Shown here one piece after another: positions 37,562 to 50,649 of a DNA stretch of 64,000 bases. The notes under the pieces are model-generated. The model was not told the origin of the DNA. It searched no databases and saw nothing but the letters and a program-made list of their open reading frames with translations. Location of the stretch: contig CM025854.1 in the NCBI GenBank assembly GCA_003952965.2, positions 4,509,931 to 4,573,930 on the forward strand. The letters are read 5' to 3'. Source of the stretch: Morella rubra (taxonomy: Eukaryota; Streptophyta; Magnoliopsida; Fagales; Myricaceae). The position numbers were made by a program, and so were the translations under genes. Within the stretch, counting starts at the first letter, position 1; each line of letters opens with the position of its first letter.

Positions 37562-40500
37562 TCAACAGGCGTCGCCTTTGGGTGACTCTTTCTCCCTGGA
37601 CTTTGGGCTTGCACTAGGCTGGGAATCTTCACCGTGTTCCATGTACTCAACACCATCCTTTCTTACTGGATTTTCAGGCTCTCCATGTTCCATGTCCTCA
37701 ACATCATCTTTTCTTACTGGATTTTCAGGCTCTCCATGTTCCATGTCCTCAACACCATCTTTTCTTACTGGATTTTCAGGCTCTCCACGTTCCATGTCCT
37801 CATCAACATCATCTTTTCTTACTGGATTTTCAGGTTCTCCACGTTCCATGTCCTCAACACCATCTTTTCTTACTGGATTTTCAGGTTCTCCACGTTCCAT
37901 GTCCTCAACACCATCTTTTCTTACTGGATTTTCAGGCTCTCCATGTTCTATTTCCTCAACACCATCTTTTCTTACAGGATTTTCAGGCTCTCCATTTTCT
38001 GATGCAGAAACATCCTCGGAAACAATAGCTGCTATTTTTTCTGGATGTTGAGAATCAGGTTCTAAATTCCCCCTATGAATGGAAGGAGAATTTTCTCTGC
38101 CACTAGCAGAATTACTAGATGTCAGCCACACAAATTTCAAGTTGTGGGCTTGCCAGCATTTACCATTAACAAATGCTCGCTCAGCTGATCCACGTGTTGT
38201 GAAACTTATACGAGCCGAGCAATTTTTTGATGCCTCTGACTCACTAGCTTCCAGATCTTCTAGCTCCACATTAGAAATATCACCATATGACAAGAAGTGT
38301 TCCTTCAGAACAGCAACCTGGAAAACAAAAGATAAAAGCTTATCTTTCATTGATTACCCTGATATATACCATGATCTGATCCCAGCACATTCACTAGAGT
38401 TTTTTTTTTTTTTTTGTGGGTGGGGGGGGTCTGTGTGGAAACTTAAACAAAAAAGAAAATGAGAGCACTTGAATACATGGTGGGGCACTCGGGTATGTGC
38501 CACTGTAGACAAGTTCATCCCTTACTCATTACTAAACCAAAGAAACACATCACACATACAAACTTCCTTTTGGTAATGCCACAAGCATATGATTAAATCT
38601 TTTTGTTAAGCTGTTCCCGTTTATACTGGTTTTGCAATGTAACAGCTCTGTATGTGACTTCAAAAGGTGGTCCAAAGGCTTTGTCTCATTCCTTACCTAC
38701 AAAATATTGATTAAAAAGACCCATCCTCGCCACTTTCATGTTTCATGCTTTAACAGCAAGAAAGCTTTTGAGTTGCACACACAAGTAAGTAAAGCCTTAG
38801 TCTTAAAGCAATGTGGCGAGGCCACAGTGGAAAAGGGAGGAGAGAGATGAACTTACACTAGCAAGTCCTTCTGGTAATGGGGGAAGAATTCTAAATCCAG
38901 TAGGACGGTTGTCCAATTTGTATCTGTTCATTAGAAAAGGAACCCCTACTGGTGCTAATGGACGAATCAGATGCTTTAAGCCCATAGACTCCTGCAGCAC
39001 AGGGACTGTACTAGTTTTGAAACTACGTGACACAGCATTCTCGACAGATTTGTTCTTATCACCCACCATCTCGGCATGTGGTGAAGCCACAGCAGAACCA
39101 GGATCAGAGGAGGACCTTGGCGTAGCAGCCTTAAAATCTGCCTCTACTTCCAGTTTAGGTCTCTTAGAAGCTTGCTCGGCAGCAACCTCGACCTTAAGTC
39201 CCGTAGACTGCAAAAGGTCAAAATTTGAGAATAGGTTACCCAAAGAAATTGGTATCTTAAAAGAGCACAAGATAATAACTTTCCAATCTCAGTTGAATTG
39301 CAGGGTGGAAGAAGAAAACAAAGATAAAGACAACTTCCTAATGTGACCTGATTCATCCATCTGTCAACTATTTTAACATTTTGAATAAAAGCTGCAATTC
39401 ATGAACCATCTGAAGACTGTAAAGCAGGAAAGATCCTGTAAAGAGTGCCTCAGTATAACACAACAAATTATGCAGGTTTGGCTTTTTACATTCAGGGCAC
39501 TACCTGCCACCTGATATCAATCTTCCATTACCCAATTTAGGCTCATGAAGGCCAAGAGGTTATGGACCCCAGATTAAACATGTAAATCTCTAGAATATAA
39601 GGGTAGAAGCACAATTCTAAACATATGAACATTTGATTTTACCTGTTTCTCCAGTTTCTGTAACTGGCGCCGGAAATCATTTCGCTTCTGGTCCAGCAAC
39701 TCCTGCTTCTTGCGGAGTTCTTCTTTTAACTGCTCTAAATTTTCTAGCTTCTTTTGCGAAGGAGGTGGAACCTTGGTACCATCTGTGATGACAGGCTTAG
39801 GGTGATCAGAGGCAGGAACAGAAGCATCAGAAGCATGGACCATACCACTCTTTGAAGCAACAGATATATTATTGTCTTTTCCTTTGCCAGCAACAGATGG
39901 ATGAGATGGAACTGAAGCAGCTGTCACACCACGTGGCGTTACAGACACACTACTGCTGCTGCTTATGCCATCATCAGGAATGCTATCACGATTAGCCCAC
40001 CACAGTTTGATAAAGCGGTTACCCATTACAGCATCAGGTGCCTTGAGAGCAGCTTCTGCCTCTTCTCTTTTCGAGAACTGGACAAAAGCTCTTTCACTAT
40101 TTGCTGGAATATAAATATCAATTACCTCTCCAAATTTTTGAAAATGACAAAGAAGAGCCTCCCTTTTATTGCTTTTATGGGGAATTCCATTGACAAATAG
40201 AGTACGCAGTGCCTTTTGAGAAGGCTTCCGGATGTAACGGTTACTATCACTCGGTGCCTTGGAAGATAAATCCATAGCTTTTGGGCCACCACCCTCTGCA
40301 ACAATCCGCTTTCCTTGACGCAAAGTACCTTGGACATTGGATAAAGCCCCTTTATCTTCATTAGCATCATTCTCCAGGTATTCAGAGGAACTCATCATAG
40401 AATCCATTTTTGCCTTCATATCTAATCTATTCTTCGAACAGCCAATTCTACCCCAAACAGATAAACTGGTACCCTGTGAGCCAGCAGCAGTTCCAGTGTT

Positions 40501-42596
40501 TCTTACTAGGCACTCATTATCAGCACCATCACACAACCTGCCATTATGTCTATCGGAGGGGTCATCATTCAACATGGATTCAGTATCATCAGTCATGGGT
40601 GATTGTACAGTGAGCAGGGCATTTGATGTTTCAGGACAATTGTTATTCCACAAGGGTTGATCAGGATCATACAAATCAGCTCCACCTGCATAACCAGAAC
40701 CAGGAAATGCACCATTCAAGCCCAAACCATCATCTGCCATTCCAGTCTTGCTACTTTTGCTAGGGAATCCTTTGCTGGTCATCAAAGTGGTTGAAGAAGC
40801 ACTGAGTGACGGTAAAGGTCCGGTTCCAGCAGGTGTTCCCAGCAGGTGCACAGTTGGTAGTGAAACAGGAAGATTAAACTGTGAGAGACTCTGCTAATTG
40901 AAAACCAAATAATTAGTCTTGTATTGAAAAAAGGATCATCAAACAGCATAAAACCCAGCATGGTGACCGAATGCACAAGTCAACAAGTATGGCTAGATGA
41001 CTCAAATTTATACAAGAATCCTAATTTCAAAAGATTGGCCCAAGAGAACTATTCAACCAATGGCTTGGGATTGTCCAACAAATGGAAAGTGGGAATCACA
41101 TGATTGGAAAGACATCTGTGCTTTAGTTGATCTCATGATTCATCAACTAAGAGAAGTGATCCATGAGAGAGAGAAATCATTGATCTACAGGAGCAGCCCA
41201 CAGCCCAGGGGCTTCTCCAATGCATTAGGTATACGAATTAGGAATCTAACCAACAAGAGCAAGAGATCTGTTTGTGTGTGTGCTTGTGCCACCTCTGGCA
41301 AGTGTGTTACACAAGGTAAGACCACAAGCCAATATCAAGTAAAACAGAAATTCATATGGAAACCTACAAATCAAAGTGAGCGCAGAAGACTGGAATGACA
41401 GTAAACTCTGAATCCCGTGTAATAGACTTCAAAGTTGGTCTAACCAACCAGTTACGAGGTCTTGGGCAGGATAAGTTAAAAAATCCAAACATCATTAGGA
41501 TATTTGGTATTTTAAGTGTCAAAATTTTGGGGTAGTTAACATTTTCGGGTATGAGAGTTAGTAAAAAAGTGAAGAAAGACAAGATTTTAATGAATATTAT
41601 AGTGAAAAATAATGATTTGATAGGGAAAGAGAGATTATTTTGTAGTTTTTTTAATCAGGCCAAAATTTTGGCACTCAAACACCATGTAAATCCTGTAAGT
41701 GATTAAGTTGATTCAAATCCAACGGTAATACCCATTAAGTGACTGGTTCTAACTCCTAATTAAAAAGAAATTCCAGTTGGATTTAATTTTTGTGGCATTG
41801 CCAAATGATCCATTGATCTCTTCTAGCTCAGTAATAAGCGATATATCACAAACATGCATACCTGAACATCCTCGATGACAATCCTATTAACTCCGTGCTC
41901 CATGGGGCAGATGTCCCCTCTTAAACAAAATCCACGCTCCTCAAAGTCTCTACAGCGCTGGCGAGGAATCCCCATATTCATTGAAGAAGTGATGGGTGGC
42001 CTCAATGTTCCTTGTAAACCAATGGAATGAAGCGTATCCAGGCTACCGGTTGGTAGTCCCGTAATTAACCCAAATGCATTCCAGGATGCACTCTGTGCAT
42101 TTGAAACATTTGATAATCCTCTTCCATTGTACAGGTTTGGAGGAATAGACCCCTGCTGAACAATTTGAGAAGCAATATCAACTGAACCAAACCTCGACTC
42201 ACGTTGATTCCAAGAGCCAGAATCCCTGCCTCGTCCCCTACCAGGACCCGCTCCAGTGAATGTTTGGTTTGTCCGAAATCTTTGATTTGAATCTAAAGGC
42301 ACTCGTGATGTTAAGCCTGGGCGTCTTCTTTCAAGCTTAGAAAAGTCTCTCTCAGTTGCTTGAAATTCATTTTCCCTGAAAGGATGCCCATTTTCGAACG
42401 GTTTGTTGCGTTTTCTATACGGCCTTGTTATCACATGTTCCAGAGAATCTCTCTCCAAAGAGCGTGCCTCCCGCCTACGATGCTTATGGTTTCGGTCATC
42501 GTCATCATCATCACTGACTTCCTTCTCCTCAGGATCACTAACACAATCAGAAGGAGAAAGACCCACTGGCTTTGGAGATGAAACTTTCAGCTTCAT
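37562..42596 (-). CDS. CCCH zinc-finger/RRM RNA-binding protein, AtC3H41-like (RBM26/27 family), 1,029 aa
   Basis: Nuclear RNA-binding protein related to plant C3H41 and animal RBM26/27, which act in polyadenylated RNA surveillance. Four coding exons: 42596-41862, 40890-39643, 39207-38857 and 38317-37562 (3,090 nt). The start reads MKLKVSSPKPVGLSPSDC, followed by an acidic run and RNHKHRRREARS. The CCCH finger is C215-x8-C224-x5-C230-x3-H234. The RRM is at about residues 472-545, with RNP2 LFVNGI and RNP1 RAFVQFS. A coiled coil at about 626-661 has heptads of Leu, Glu and Lys. A second RRM-like fold begins near residue 779 (VAVLKEHFLSYGDISNVELE). The last 140 residues are dominated by an in-frame repeat array (separate entry), making the protein longer than its Arabidopsis relative. 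The N-terminal PWI-like region of the animal proteins was not recognised. Confidence 0.93.
37634..37993 (-). repeat. In-frame 51-bp minisatellite, 7 copies, in the C3H41-like last exon
   Basis: Seven head-to-tail copies of a 17-residue unit of the form GEPENPVRKDGVEDMEH; the fourth copy read from the N-terminal side has 18 residues (DDVDEDMER), so the array is exactly 360 bp or 120 codons. Neighbouring copies differ by one or two bases, implying recent expansion or homogenisation. The unit mixes an acidic segment with a PVRKD basic patch. Because 51 is a multiple of three, two antisense frames are also open through the array; those ORFs are artefacts. Confidence 0.97.
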
Positions 42597-42715
42597 TGGA
42601 TCCTCTTGAAATAACTAGAATATTATTTTATAGCATCCAAAGTTCCAAACTCTCACTAGGAGCAGAAATGAGTGACTTCAATTGCCTGGAACAGATTTAG
42701 CAATTATAGAGAACC
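42597..42715 (-). other. 5' UTR exon of the C3H41-like gene, joined to its start codon
   Basis: A good acceptor (TTTGCAG, reading on the minus strand) sits at about 42716-42722, immediately before this leader, which runs straight into the ATG at 42596. The region 42716-44094 would then be a leader intron of about 1.4 kb; it contains no recognised gene, only AT-rich sequence with noise ORFs at 42735-42932 and 43753-43983. Confidence 0.5.
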
Positions 42716-44094
42716 TGCAAACATTGAGAAATATTTAGACTAGACCACAACAAAGGAAAATGACTTTATTACTTGATATAATCACGCTAGAAAAATAAAA
42801 ACTAGCTTTAATGATGAGCTGCTTTACTGTGACATATATAAGAGACGTAGTATTTTCATTGCTCAGTAAGTGTGCACCAAATATATGTACATATATATGA
42901 ATATACGTACACATATATGAATATAGATACACATACGCATATTAATGTAGACTATGACAGCGGAACCATATAACTAAATGGCATGCTGTCACCAATAATT
43001 TCTTGGCCTATAAGGGATATATAAGAACCATATCCTCCAAGAGCAAGAGAGCCATTCATTGAGTGGATACTTCCTATATAACTAATTGTGAAGCTGCATC
43101 TTGAGGCAGAACCAAAAGACAATGACTTGAAAACTCAAGAACCAAAAAGGCAACCAGAGATATGATAGCGAAAATAAAAATAGGAATTTCGTCCAAAAGT
43201 TACTACCAATGCAGTTTTCACACCGTTACTTCCCTTAACAGGACTTGGCTTACGTCAATTCCGAGGTGAAACGAATTCAAAAGAATCCTAACGGACACTA
43301 TTGGCAGAACCTTTTGCAACTCTGGTAAGTTTCCCATTTGTCATGTTAACATAAACAGAAGGAAAGTCAAATGAATAGTCATAAATAGGACAAAAATACA
43401 CGTGCGGCATAACCTAAAATAGAGTTGCATGATTCGCTATTAAATGAGAAAAGGATTGGATTTATTGAAAGCTGTTCACGTGTCAATATCCCAAAATCTC
43501 TGCATAGTCGCCTCGTCAACTCAATCCAAAGGCAGAACGCATTCCACTAGTGCTGACAGCTAGAAATAAAGAACTTGCCAAAACACATATCTAATAATTA
43601 GACAAAGCCAACAAAATTAATTCTCCAAACGATACCATGCGAATATTAGGATACCATGATTCTTTCTTTTGTTACGGATGCTTAAATTGCACACCCTATC
43701 TACTCCAAGGTTTATAATTCAATGTTGATCGCCACTCACTTAAAACCACATTTCATTCGAGAAAACCGACATTATAAGAAACAGTCCAATTCACCTCATC
43801 GCAGAGAGTGACAAGAAAATCCACGAGAAGACGCACTAAAAAGGTAAAACCTAAATAGAAGACAGTACCAAGAACACTAACTTTACACATACACACTATG
43901 AAATTATGCTCCCAAAAGACGTAAACCGTTAGGTTTTTTGGAAATACAAAACAAAAATGGCGTGTAAACAAATAAACCAACAATAAATTGCCGAATCAAA
44001 GACTATAAAGGCCAAAATAAACAAAGATGGCCTAGGTTTGAAAATAAAATGAAAAAACCAATCAAATACAATGAAACAAGCACATAATTCTTAC

Positions 44095-44460
44095 AGAATC
44101 TTCCAGAAGAAACGAGAAGCCAATGCCTCATCCAGCTTCGCCTGATTACAGATTGTTTCCACTTAATTCAAAGGCAGATATCAAGGCGACGAGGGGGCCA
44201 AGGGAGGGCATTTCGGGAAGATAAAGTAGTTGCGGAGGAGAGGAGTCAGGATCGTAATAACAAGGTTATCCAGGGGGTTTAAGAGAAGTTCGAGTGCGTG
44301 GGAGATTTGGAGGAGGGCGAAATCAAAGAGAGGGGTTCTGTAAGTTTGGGATGGGAGGGGTTGGGGTTTGCAGCTTTCAATAGCAAATAGGATTTTAGAG
44401 AGAGAGAGAAGGGAGAAGAGAGAGGATGGTGTATCGAAAAAAAGAATAAATAAAATCAAG
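44095..44460 (-). promoter_or_regulatory. Probable first leader exon and promoter edge of the C3H41-like gene
   Basis: A CT-rich, leader-like stretch on the minus strand ends in a donor at GATTCT-GTAAGAAT (exon end 44095). It includes a short open frame at 44181-44459 that I read as UTR, not protein: no domain, and low-complexity Leu/Pro/Ser content. The transcription start is likely near 44400-44500. Confidence 0.45.
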
Positions 44461-45818
44461 TGCGGACGAAAATTACAATCGAAAACTTCTGTGCCCCATA
44501 GGCATGGGATTTTCTTTTGAAGAGGAAAGTAGTTTTCGGGTTTTTTATTTTTATTTTTTTCCTGTCAGGCTATTACTCCTCACACGTACACACGCTTCTG
44601 CACCCGGGATACCGTACAGCAGAGAAAATGTATTACTTATAAACTCACAACCTTCATAAAATTAATACACCATCTCTAAGCGAAAAAAATAGAGGAAGGA
44701 AAATGCATTGCAGAAAAAAAAAATAGATTTTAAATTTTGAAAGATTATTTTTATCAAAAGAGGAGTCTATCCACTGTGTCTTTTTCTCTCTCTTGTGAGT
44801 TATAGAAAATGCAGGATTTTGAATTCTTTTTTATGAAGTTGATAAAGTTTCATTGAAATTGAAATACTATTTGCCATAAGAAGATGATTGGGAAGTAAAA
44901 GAAAACATTGAGTTTTTTTAGTTTCACAGAAAAAACGAATCAGAACCAAGAGCCATATCATATGACCATTCGCCATGTATGGGGGAGAAGCATCACTAAA
45001 CCGAAAGGATTTGATGGTGCCCTTTAGCCGTGGACACATTATATGCGACTTCCACAACTCTAATCCAATTGGGAAAAATGAAAAAAAGAAAGAAAACGAC
45101 CCTAGTAGTTAAAAAATCCTCCCACGTGTCGATTCAGAAAGACAAATGCTTTTAGTTATCTAAGTTCCATGCTCCAATTCAACTAATCTACATATATTAT
45201 TAGACAAGATGACACCATGGAATATTTTTGGTCCAATATAGGCAAAAGATGACGCCCTTAAATCTATTTTCACCCAATATCGGCAAAGATGACATCAAAT
45301 CCAAGTCCGATCAGTGATGATCTTGAGGCCTTCAAAATTTGGCATCAATTTAGAAAAGAGGATAGTGAGTTCCCAGTTTAAGTCCAATCAGATATAACTA
45401 TTTTACATAAATGAATAGTGAATTAGTACGAAAATGACCTAAGTGATATGACAGATGACTCCTGGTAGTTTCTATTTTTTTCACGGTGATTTCCCAGTTT
45501 GGGAACGTGTATCTGTGTTGTGCAAACTTTGGCATAATTTTAGATTTGAAGATAGTTTATACAATAAGTGGGCGAAAACAAAACAAAAACAAAAAAAGAA
45601 GGAAAAATGTCATTCCACGGTCTAAACTCGAGGTGGCGAAGGGCGTGGAGGGCTACAACATTATATTGTCAATGACATAAATTTGGAGATTTGAGAACTC
45701 ATTAATCCACTTTCGCTTATTGTCAGTATACACAAATGAAATTTAAGCCAAACGCTCACTGAGTCACACACCAGAGTAAACAAGAAAAGAGAAAAACAAA
45801 GAGAGCAAAGCACCTATA
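44461..45818. other. Intergenic region between FLOE 3' end and C3H41-like promoter
   Basis: AT-rich, no recognised gene. The ORFs at 44800-45057 (minus) and 45486-45680 (plus) lack family similarity. The stretch at 45200-45310 contains two imperfect copies of a phrase like CCAATAT(A/C)GGCAAA-GATGAC, at about 45233 and 45277, a short local duplication. Confidence 0.6.
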
Positions 45819-48740
45819 CTACCGACCAAACCAACCTCTTGGGGCCTGGACTTCCCCATCATTCATCAGCTTATCCAGCACTATATTCAGGTCAACCGAC
45901 TGGCCATTTTCTGTAAGCTTTCGAACTGTTGCCCTCACATGGTCTCTCGGGAATCCCATATTTGTCACTTTGTCGACCACATCATCAAGGGGAACTCTGT
46001 TCCCTGTCCCCGTAGAACCTGAACCATTACCAACCCCAGATGCGGTAGGCAAGGCCTGTGGCAGTACACGGGCAGTAGGGAGCTGTGGGTAACCACTTCC
46101 ACCACTCTGGGCCACAGCAGGAGAAGGGAGTTGCGGTTTCACAGCAGAAGTACTTCCGTATTGAGGAGATCCACCATAATGGTATGGTTCGGTAGGTCCA
46201 GCAGGTGGCCCATATCCTGAAGGAAAACCCGAACTGGATCTGCCAGATGATTGCTCATACATGTGAACGGGTGCCCCATAAAACTGTGGTGTGGGAGACG
46301 GCCCGCTGGGTGGCTGAGATGGTGGCTGGCGAAGGCTTGGTGGGTAGTTCTGGGGAGCGTAAGATACCTCTTCAACATGGTGGCTTAATGGAGGTTGAAG
46401 TTGAGTGGGATTAGTAGGTGCAAGAGATGGGTGCTGTTGAGCCAGCTGGGGTGGTGGCTGAGGAAATCGTTGTTGAGGGGCTGGTTGGAACTGCTGATGT
46501 GGTGGTGCTGCAGGAGGAGGAGGAGGGTGTGACTGCTGACTTAGAGATGATTGATATTGTTGATTTGGAGCTTCTGGAGTTTGCCCAGCAGGTGAGAAGT
46601 AAGGCTCACGCTGAGGAATAGAAGGAATCTGGCCCTGAAGGAACTGAGGAGTAAGTTGAGCTGGAGGGGGAAGATTCGGATGAGGAGGAGGTTGGGCAGG
46701 AGCATTTGGGGGAGGAAGCGCAGGGATTGATTGTGGAATATTAGCAGGAGGAAGATGTTGGTGGGACTGCTGAGGAGCAGACGCATCCTGCCGCACAGAA
46801 TCCACTTGCATAGTGTCGAGGGTTTCTGGCTTTTGGTCTACCTTGGACACTTGTAGCTTCGCAAGCTCCAGCTGAGCATCAACTATCAATTGCTTATCTT
46901 TCAAAACCTGTACCCCCAATTGCACCTGTAGGAAATGAACAAACACGAATTGGGAACAAGATATGACAAATGAATTGGTACTAAAATAAATAGTATGCAG
47001 AATAGACTAGACTTGCAGACCCAGTCAACAAACACTGAAGTCTTGGTTTGGGACATTTTATCTGAACTCTTGCTAGCCCTAGTGCAAACAAGGAAGTGAA
47101 CATACTAATCGCATTGCTTTGGTGAAAATCAGTTGGAAGCCTAACTTTTGCTTTAAGAATATTTAGTTTCACCTTCTGCTCTAAGTTTTAGATATAAGCA
47201 TGTCCTTAAAGATCACCAAAAGTTGGAAGGAAAGGTTGGCCACCATACACTAAACAGGAGTAAGTCAACATGAATATCCATATAAGTAGAGCTGTTTCCA
47301 AGATCTGGGATATATAAAAGGAAGTGCCAATAGAGAGGGTACCTCTCTTAGAATATTATCCAACTGCCTCATTTTTCCATCAGTGCTTCCATGATTGTTT
47401 CCAACAGATACCTTCAAATCATCCACAGAATTCTCAAGGTTGCGGGTTCTGCTTTCCAGCTGCGTTAGCCGTGCACTAACGCCTTCCAACACATTTAGCA
47501 AATTATCAGCATGTTTCTTCATTGTTCGATCAATCTCTGACACAATTGTAGAATCAGAGACATCTCGGTTTTTCTCTGGAATGACTTTTGCAGGCTCCAT
47601 AGACTCCAAAGAACCATAGTTCTGCATAAAACATGAAAAACAATATTTTTAGCTACCCGTGCATGAAAAAGAATACCTAAAAATACCTGAGATAGTCATT
47701 CATCAACACCTCCAAGCAACAGACCGTACCACTAACTACAAATTCCTCATGACACAAAAAAGAGAAAGTAGTCCAACAAAGGCCACCAATCTGGTCAATC
47801 CAACATACATGAGAAAAGATATAGATACCAAAGCATAAATCAAACAAAAACGGAAAGAGGAGAAAAGAAAAATAACAAGAGACTCAACTTTAACTGTCTC
47901 AAGATCAAGTTTCTGAGCCTAGACAGAGAAATCAAGGTAAAACCTCAACCAGGGAACCAAAACAAGCTGTTTGTGCCAGCAAATTAATCCTCAGAACAAG
48001 ATCCTAATTATGATAGATACAAGATGCTCTGGACTCTGGACTTATTGCTGAAACCCTGTCAACAATATTTTACCCCTTTCTACTGCGTGAGGGATGGGAG
48101 GAACATGCTAACACTAGTAACTCATCTGATTGTCTAATTTTTCATTTATTTCTTCAAAATAAGCCTTTCCAACTGAAAACCAGAGAAAATTGTGTGCGCC
48201 TGTTTCAGGATATGCTCAGAGTCAGCTAATTAGATCCTTTGTCATTGTTAGCACTATCAAAATCCATCCTCCATAGATCATAGACGATCAAATATAGTTA
48301 CAAGGGGAGCAGTTCTGTATACATCTTTTCGAAACCATAATCAATCAGAAGGTGAATTTTCTGTTTGCTCATGATTTCATTTCACTAGTATTCCACTTCG
48401 ACTAATGCATTCAATACAACACAAGTAAGCAAAATCAGGAGCTTTTCTAAATAAGCTATAGATCCTCAAAACTTTATTTCCCAAAAGAAACTAGGTTTCT
48501 CTTCTTCTTCTAAATAATCGAGGAGCAATTTGAGTCTGACATCAACTCTTGCTAAAAGAATTATCATCACCGCTGCACATTTATTCGTCAAGAATATAAC
48601 TAAATCATCAACCATACGCCATGATCAACATTCGCAAACATGCACACACAATCACCATTACAGGCCTACACAAATTTACACAGAGCCTACCAAAAAAACC
48701 AGTCAGCATTTTTTTGGGGGAGGGAGAGGGGGAAGGGAGG

Positions 48741-48772
<32 letters not shown>

Positions 48773-49115
48773 CCCTTATAGCTGTGGTGGTTGTGTGGAG
48801 CTTGGAATCGGAATCAGAGCTCCAAGCCCTACCGGAAACAATAGGGGAGGCATCAAAGTTGGAGGACTGGGACAGAGAAGGCCCGACGGGGCGAATGGGC
48901 TGGAAATCGTAGCTGGGCACGATCTCCTCCTTCCTATCAACCCCATCATTTGCATCACCACCACTGATTTGATGTGTATGGGGGCTATGGTGATCAACGT
49001 CTTCTTCCTCCTCCTCTGGATGACTCATAAGGTCGATGAAGTCCTTGCTCTGCGTCGACACCGATCCCTGAGACAGATCCATTATCTGCTTGTCCATATA
49101 AGGCGTCGTATTCAT
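45819..49115 (-). CDS. FLOE-family protein (DUF1421), phase-separating seed/hydration regulator, 575 aa
   Basis: FLOE proteins form biomolecular condensates; Arabidopsis FLOE1 condenses on hydration and tunes germination under water stress. Three coding exons: 49115-48774, 47621-47343 and 46925-45819 (1,728 nt). Residues 1-114 are rich in Asp, Ser and His (DLSQGSVSTQSKDFIDLMSH). Residues about 130-240 form a long coiled coil (HADNLLNVLEGVSARLTQLE, then QLGVQVLKDKQLIVDAQLEL). Residues about 255-510 are a low-complexity Pro/Gln/Ser/Tyr region, the condensate-driving QPS type. The last 60 residues are the DUF1421 module (VPLDDVVDKVTNMGFPRDHV), UBA-like in look. Gene order beside S2L and GT14 favours FLOE2 (At5g14540). 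The exon 1 donor is odd (GTCTCTCT inside a microsatellite), so the first junction is the least certain. Confidence 0.92.
48747..48772 (-). repeat. (CT)n microsatellite at the FLOE intron 1 donor
   Basis: A GA run on the plus strand (CT on the coding strand) starts right at the inferred 5' splice site, so the intron begins GTCTCTCTCT. Reading through would add a Ser/Leu stretch. Confidence 0.85.
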
Positions 49116-50649
49116 CTTTCCTGCCGCTTAAATATGTCGGGATGTTTGGGCGCTTTCTTTGTTTCAGAATTGAAGTTCGCGAGAGTTGCCGCAGAAAATT
49201 ATAGATTAGGAAGGTAACCTCTATTTTTCCCTTTCAGTTCCTTCGTAACGACGGAAAATAGACCATTTTATTTTTTGTCTCTCCTTTTTTTAATTTATCG
49301 GGCTTTTTTCCCGGAAAATTATGGAATTTTCTCACACAGTCGTGGGCCAAAAACCGTGTTGGTGTTGACATTTCTACGACTTAAGCTGGGTTACGTTTCT
49401 CTCTGTTTTTTTTTAAGGTCGTACATTTGCTACGTTCCAATATACGTTAGTAACCCTTTTTGTTCCTCATTCTTAAAGCGAAAAAGCCTCCATCTTTCCT
49501 CCAGAAAACTCTCCGACTTTCGAAACCGTGTTAGTGTTGACATCATGACTTCACACTTTTTTTTTTTTTTGCCTCTTTCAATACGTTTCTTTTTTTCTTC
49601 GGTGGTACGATTTGTAGTAGTCCCGCATATTATATGAATACAATTTTAAATGAAATAATCAATGAGTGAAATTTGACGGTTTTTTTTTTTTATTATTCCG
49701 CTTGCCCAAAAAAATAATTGATATAAAAGACAATTTTAAAAGGGCAAATATTAAGGAAAAAAAAAGACCGAAAATAGCTGATTAAAATGATTTACATTAT
49801 TTTCTTAAAGTACGTTGTTTTAATAGTGAAATTGGAAATTGGAAATTGGAAATTTGATTACTTGATTTTTGTTTTTGTTTCTTTTGCTTAATTTTTTTAG
49901 GTTTTAATTAATTTATTTAATTAGACATTTTCCCAGAGTTGGGCTGGGCTTAACAAAATCTAGGCCGAAAACAGTACTGACAAAGATGACTTAGCGTTTT
50001 GGGTGCAAAGGGTTAGTGTTGGTAATTGTTTTCAGCTAGAAGGTTAGCCCTTTTTTGAGATTGCAACTATTTAGAAGCCCAACAGAATTTCTAGAAACAG
50101 CCCTTTTAGCTTCGATGCAGCATTTTCCCATTACGTCCAGGACCCACTGGCATGTATCGGGAACCCATTGGTTCTTCTTTTGTGGTCCAAGAATCCATAA
50201 AATAGTTGTAAGTAACTTCAAGGCCAAGGAATTAAGGGGACCACCGACATATGGAGCCATTTGTTCTGAATCCAAGTCCATTAGTGGGCCACTGCAGAGT
50301 CTGCGACATCCCGAACCCAATTCCTTCCGATGATGTATAACGTTAAAGCGACCCGTAGATGTAATGGCGACCTGCTGGTTTGCTAGGACGACACGATTCG
50401 ACGTAATAAAAATTTGAGTCTCGACGAAACGAAAGCTAAATTTCGTTACAAAGGGAAAAAATAAATTTAAAGAACAGGTGACAGCTGTAGAATTAGTAAT
50501 AATATATAACTGTTATATCTATTGCCTCACTTCCCTACTTCCCCTTTCGTGGGAAAAAATAAGTCAGCAAACTTCTTAAGGAAAAAAAGAAATTACAAAT
50601 TTCAAAATCCCAAATCCCAAAGGAAAAAAAAAAAAGTCTGCCCCCTAAC
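49116..50649. other. Intergenic region between raffinose synthase 3' end and FLOE promoter
   Basis: The half next to 49116 is FLOE upstream sequence, T-rich with a purine/pyrimidine bias. ORFs at 49275-49637 (plus) and 50036-50333 (both strands, overlapping) match nothing recognised. No transposon ends seen. Confidence 0.65.

Noticed and set aside
37634-37993. Regular repeats resembling a CRISPR array
   Set aside because: Repeats are contiguous with no unique spacers, lie inside a coding exon and keep frame. This is a plant minisatellite.
37578-38051. Plus-strand ORFs of 157 and 122 codons across the repeat array
   Set aside because: They are antisense frames held open because the 51-bp repeat is a multiple of three. 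The minus strand carries the real last exon of the C3H41-like gene.
46139-46786. Alternative-frame ORFs over the FLOE Pro/Gln-rich exon
   Set aside because: Low-complexity composition keeps several frames open; the DUF1421 and coiled-coil frame is the real one.
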